Shown: positions 5,044-7,455 of the stretch, in pieces | Layout of the letters: each line of letters begins with the position of its first letter | How positions within the stretch are numbered: position 1 is the first letter of the stretch | DNA from: Helicobacter sp. NHP19-012 | GTDB lineage: Bacteria > Campylobacterota > Campylobacteria > Campylobacterales > Helicobacteraceae | Length of the DNA: 7,455 bases | NCBI RefSeq assembly: GCF_019703325.1 | Contig: NZ_AP024824.1 | Coordinates: 1-7,455, forward strand | Reading direction: 5' to 3' | Program-made: the position numbers and the translations under genes | The notes under the pieces: generated by a model | The model's input: the letters and a program-made list of their open reading frames with translations, nothing else | The model's database searches: none | Told to the model about the DNA's origin: nothing

Positions 5044-5128
5044 GGGGTTAGAAATGCTATGTGTTCTTTGGGGCAGTTGGTTTATTATCTTGCCCCTTAC
5101 TCTTTTTCGTTGTTTTTGGCTCGATTAA
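4994..5128 (+). CDS. Doubtful 44-aa hydrophobic small protein
   Basis: ATG at 4994, TAA at 5126-5128. Two hydrophobic stretches (MGVLLPWVIFAFY and LCVLWGSWFIILPLTLF) flank a short charged loop (EPSRGLE), the plan of a two-helix membrane peptide. Ribosome-binding site is weak. It lies 150 bp downstream of the lipoprotein on the same strand and could be cotranscribed. It may be real or a chance T-rich frame; no family recognised. Confidence 0.25.
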   Translation: MGVLLPWVIFAFYEPSRGLEMLCVLWGSWFIILPLTLFRCFWLD

Positions 5129-5140
5129 GCATTAAAATAT

Positions 5141-5204
5141 CTTGCGCTTAATGGTCTATATTTCGTTAGCATTTATTGCGTTATATTGTGGCTTAAAGCG
5201 CAAG
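5141..5204. repeat. Inverted repeat downstream of the relaxase stop
   Basis: CTTGCGCTT (5141-5149) and AAGCGCAAG (5196-5204) are perfect 9-bp complements, 46 nt apart, starting 3 nt beyond the relaxase TAG. In the relaxase direction the distal arm is followed by ATATTTTAATG. The loop is long for an intrinsic terminator, but this is the only candidate for ending the mobilisation transcript. Confidence 0.35.
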
Positions 5205-5206
5205 GG

Positions 5207-7455
5207 CTAAATGTGATAGCCTCCGCTGTCTTTTTGCTGTGAGGCTTGCAAAGAGATTTCTTCTGCGGATCGCTTGCGCTCATCAACATATCTTAGAATG
5301 TCGTCAAAAGCCTCGCTAGCCTCTTGTGGGTTTATCTCTGCTATTTTGGTAACCTCTTGCAAAAGGTAAGCTAAATCCTTATCTATGTCTTTGAATAAGG
5401 GCAAACTCTTTTCTAGGTTCTCTAACTTTAGGGCAATGTCCGCTTTCTCTTGTTTCAATACCCCGTATTGCCCTTTTAAAGCGTCATATTCCGCTTGCAA
5501 AGGATTAGGGGCTGTATCCTCTTGCTTTGGCACATCTTGCGTTTGTGGGGCGTTATTTAGCTCTTTAGGCTTTTGTGCCTCTGCAAGCTCTGTTACAAGC
5601 CCTTTGTTAGTCGCCCTCATCGCTTTGTATCTGTCCCTTGATCGCTTTAGGGCATTGTAGGTTTGATCTTGCATTGCCTCAAAGGCTTTGATTTGGCTCT
5701 TTTGCCCGTTGCTTGCAAGTGTTAAAAAAACTACTTCATGAGTGGCTTTAGACAAATCCGCCCTAAGTCCTTTGATCCGCTTTGCCTTTAGTCCGTATTT
5801 CTCTTTTAGTCCTAAAAAGCGGTCTTGTAACTTGTCTTTCTCTCGCTTGAGATTATTTAGAGCGGTGTCATCTTGTTTGATAATCGTTTTTGGTTCTGCC
5901 TCTTTGAGGGTCTTAATCTGTTCTGCTTGCTCGGCATTTGTCGTTTGCAAAGATTGCACGCTCTCAATGGCTTGAGTAACGACATCGCCTTTCTTAGTAA
6001 GATCATCGGCTAGAGTGTCGCATTTGCCTTTGAGTTCTTGCAAGGCGGTTTCTAGGGTTTCAATCTTTTTGAGTTGTTCGGCTTGCGTGGCATTTGTGGT
6101 TTGCAATGCCTCCATGTCCTCATTAAGCCCGCTAATCGTGGTTTCTTGTTCTTGCCCCTTGTCTGCTATCGCCTTTAGTTTGTCTTGGACTGTGAGATCA
6201 TCGTCTTGTTCTTTTGGATCAATCAATGCGCTATAAGTGGCATTTATGGCGGTTTCTAGGCTTGTTTTGGCGTTTTCGGCTGTTTCTGCTTTGCTTGCTT
6301 GCTTTTTGAGATTATCAATGCCTTTTTCAAGGTGTTCTTTAGCATATCGTGGCCTGTGCCATGTTTCCCCGCTCGCTTTCTCGCAAAGTGCGGTTAAATC
6401 TGCGTTGCGCTGTTTAATGTCCGCCCTTAAGTTCTCTCTAGCCTCATCGGCTTTTGTGGGTATGTCCTTACTATCCGTGTCCGCTAGAAGGCAAAGGCTT
6501 TTAAAATCATCTAGGCGTTTAGCTTCCACATCATCGGGGCTTAGATAGCCCTCGTATTGCTCTTTCAACGCCTTATAGTCCGCTTTGGCTTGTTTGTCTA
6601 TCTTGGCAAGCTTGCTCTTTAGCTCATCAAATGTAAGCCTATGTTCTTTTTTCAACGCATTAACTGCCATGTAAATCTTTTGCGTGTAGAGCTTTAAATC
6701 GCCCAACCCAGCATTAACACCAATCATGTATTTACGGGCTTTGCCACAAATAGATGCCAACTCTTTGGCCGTGAGCTTTCTAGGTGTGCCTTTTTGACTA
6801 GGTGAAGTAAAGGATTTTTTCTCTCCCTCCCCCTCCATTTGTTCCACAACACTAGCAAGATCAACGATGGCGGTTTCTAGGGTTTGATAGTCTTGCTTTA
6901 GGGCAGTGTTCTCATCGGTTTTCTTTTGTGCTAAGGCATCGCCGATGATTTCCTCTAGCCTTTTGCCTTTGAATTTTGAATCTAAGATCACCCATAAATC
7001 TTTGGTTTCGCCCGTAGCCTCTTGCAAAACACGATCGACACTCATACTCAACGCCTCATAGCCCTTTATCTCCTCTCTAACCGCATCAAGCCTTTTGTTC
7101 TTTTCTACGGCTTGTGCGTAAGCTCTTGGTTCAATGCGTTTTCTGCCCGTGCCTTTAATGAAGTTGCCGTTTTCATCTATGGTATCGTTTTTGTATGCGC
7201 CCCGCTCCATACCTAAGATTTGCGCCACTTCTGTTTGCATAAGCCCCAAAGCTCTAGGTCTTTGCAAACTGCCCCTAAAGCGGTTCTTGCCCGTGGTTTC
7301 ATCAAGCGTAACAAATTCTAAATGGGCGTGGTGATTGATAATGGTATCGCCGTATTCATCTCTATGTCCCTCATCTCTATGAATCGCGATTTGGTAGCAT
7401 TGAAACCCGTATTTGGTTTTGAAATGTTTTACAAGCTTTTCTAGGTCTTGCATGG
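5207..7455 (-). CDS. Relaxase with very long coiled-coil C-terminal tail (mobilisation protein)
   Basis: This is the main part (residues 70-818) of the plasmid relaxase, the enzyme expected to nick one strand at oriT and pilot it during conjugative mobilisation. Seen: a histidine-rich metal-binding motif, HRDEGH at residues 95-100 and HHAHLEF at 111-117. It is the HUH-type signature that follows the N-terminal H-N-x-R of the 1-208 segment. The relaxase domain probably ends near residue 200. From about 260 to 810 the protein is almost entirely charged, heptad-like helix. A near-duplicated block begins LQTTNATQAEQL and later LQTTNAEQAEQI (DNA around 6061-6105 and 5909-5955). Family assignment to MOBV (Mob_Pre-like) is an inference from motif order; the spacing between the HRDEGH and HHAH elements is longer than in the classic short motif. 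The stop is TAG at 5207-5209. No transfer-channel genes are present, so the plasmid would be mobilisable rather than self-transmissible. Confidence 0.88.
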   Translation of the reverse strand, partial: MQDLEKLVKHFKTKYGFQCYQIAIHRDEGHRDEYGDTIINHHAHLEFVTLDETTGKNRFRGSLQRPRALGLMQTEVAQILGMERGAYKNDTIDENGNFIKGTGRKRIEPRAYAQAVEKNKRLDAVREEIKGYEALSMSVDRVLQEATGETKDLWVILDSKFKGKRLEEIIGDALAQKKTDENTALKQDYQTLETAIVDLASVVEQMEGEGEKKSFTSPSQKGTPRKLTAKELASICGKARKYMIGVNAGLGDLKLYTQKIYMAVNALKKEHRLTFDELKSKLAKIDKQAKADYKALKEQYEGYLSPDDVEAKRLDDFKSLCLLADTDSKDIPTKADEARENLRADIKQRNADLTALCEKASGETWHRPRYAKEHLEKGIDNLKKQASKAETAENAKTSLETAINATYSALIDPKEQDDDLTVQDKLKAIADKGQEQETTISGLNEDMEALQTTNATQAEQLKKIETLETALQELKGKCDTLADDLTKKGDVVTQAIESVQSLQTTNAEQAEQIKTLKEAEPKTIIKQDDTALNNLKREKDKLQDRFLGLKEKYGLKAKRIKGLRADLSKATHEVVFLTLASNGQKSQIKAFEAMQDQTYNALKRSRDRYKAMRATNKGLVTELAEAQKPKELNNAPQTQDVPKQEDTAPNPLQAEYDALKGQYGVLKQEKADIALKLENLEKSLPLFKDIDKDLAYLLQEVTKIAEINPQEASEAFDDILRYVDERKRSAEEISLQASQQKDSGGYHI
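6780..6838. repeat. Copy B of the ~50-bp dispersed repeat, inside the relaxase gene
   Basis: This is the partner of 848-899, beginning CTAGGTGTGCC and followed by TTTTTGACTAGGTGAAG. It encodes relaxase residues around EGEKKSFTSPSQKG. Two direct-orientation copies on one circle could recombine. Confidence 0.7.

Noticed and set aside
5385..6548. Ser/Leu-rich plus-strand frames of 73-103 codons
   Set aside because: Antisense readings of the relaxase coiled-coil region, whose Lys/Glu/Ala codons give open Ser/Leu/Ala frames on the other strand.
5207..7453. Relaxase starting at the ATG at 7453 as an N-terminally complete protein
   Set aside because: It would lack the H-N-x-R motif region; the frame continues through bases 1-208 when the ends are joined.

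Overview
The window looks like a complete small circular plasmid of 7,455 bp, linearised inside its mobilisation gene. It most likely comes from a gastric Helicobacter or close relative. Three things point there: a Rep_3-type initiator of the Helicobacter RepA kind next to perfect 22-bp iterons; a Sel1-repeat (Hcp-like) protein; and a lipoprotein gene with a dinucleotide repeat of the phase-variation kind that Helicobacter uses. Genus and plasmid status are inferences from gene content. Circularity has direct support: the minus-strand relaxase frame that runs off the right edge continues in frame, without a stop, from the left edge to an ATG at 208.

Layout. (1) Mobilisation module, minus strand: a promoter at about 642-650, a 120-aa basic coiled-coil accessory protein (249-611), then an 818-aa relaxase that starts at 208, crosses the window ends and stops at 5207. 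Upstream of the module, 690-832 is an elaborate nested inverted-repeat region and a good oriT candidate. (2) At 785-1060 lies a decayed minus-strand coding remnant whose tail resembles a segment of the relaxase. (3) A Sel1-repeat protein with a membrane helix at each end (1040-1978, minus). (4) repA (2078-3745, minus), with four identical iterons just upstream (3773-3860). (5) A non-coding, hairpin-rich origin-side region (3861-4221) and a possible 47-aa ORF (4222-4365). (6) On the plus strand, a TRL-like lipoprotein gene (4538-4842) with a (CT)12 tract inside its signal-peptide codons. (7) A 360-bp stretch with two overlapping small ORFs of doubtful status, then the relaxase 3' end.

The main discovery candidate is the lipoprotein. 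Its ATG has a good Shine-Dalgarno and extended -10 promoter, but with 12 CT units it is out of frame with the lipoprotein body and yields a 15-residue peptide. With 11 units (or 8, or 14) the frame is restored and a textbook signal peptide ending in LIGAC is made. The plasmid therefore appears to carry a surface lipoprotein under ON/OFF slipped-strand control, captured here OFF. The Sel1 protein is the other envelope-facing cargo. I see no antibiotic-resistance gene, recognisable toxin-antitoxin pair, partition gene, tRNA, rRNA, IS element or CRISPR array.
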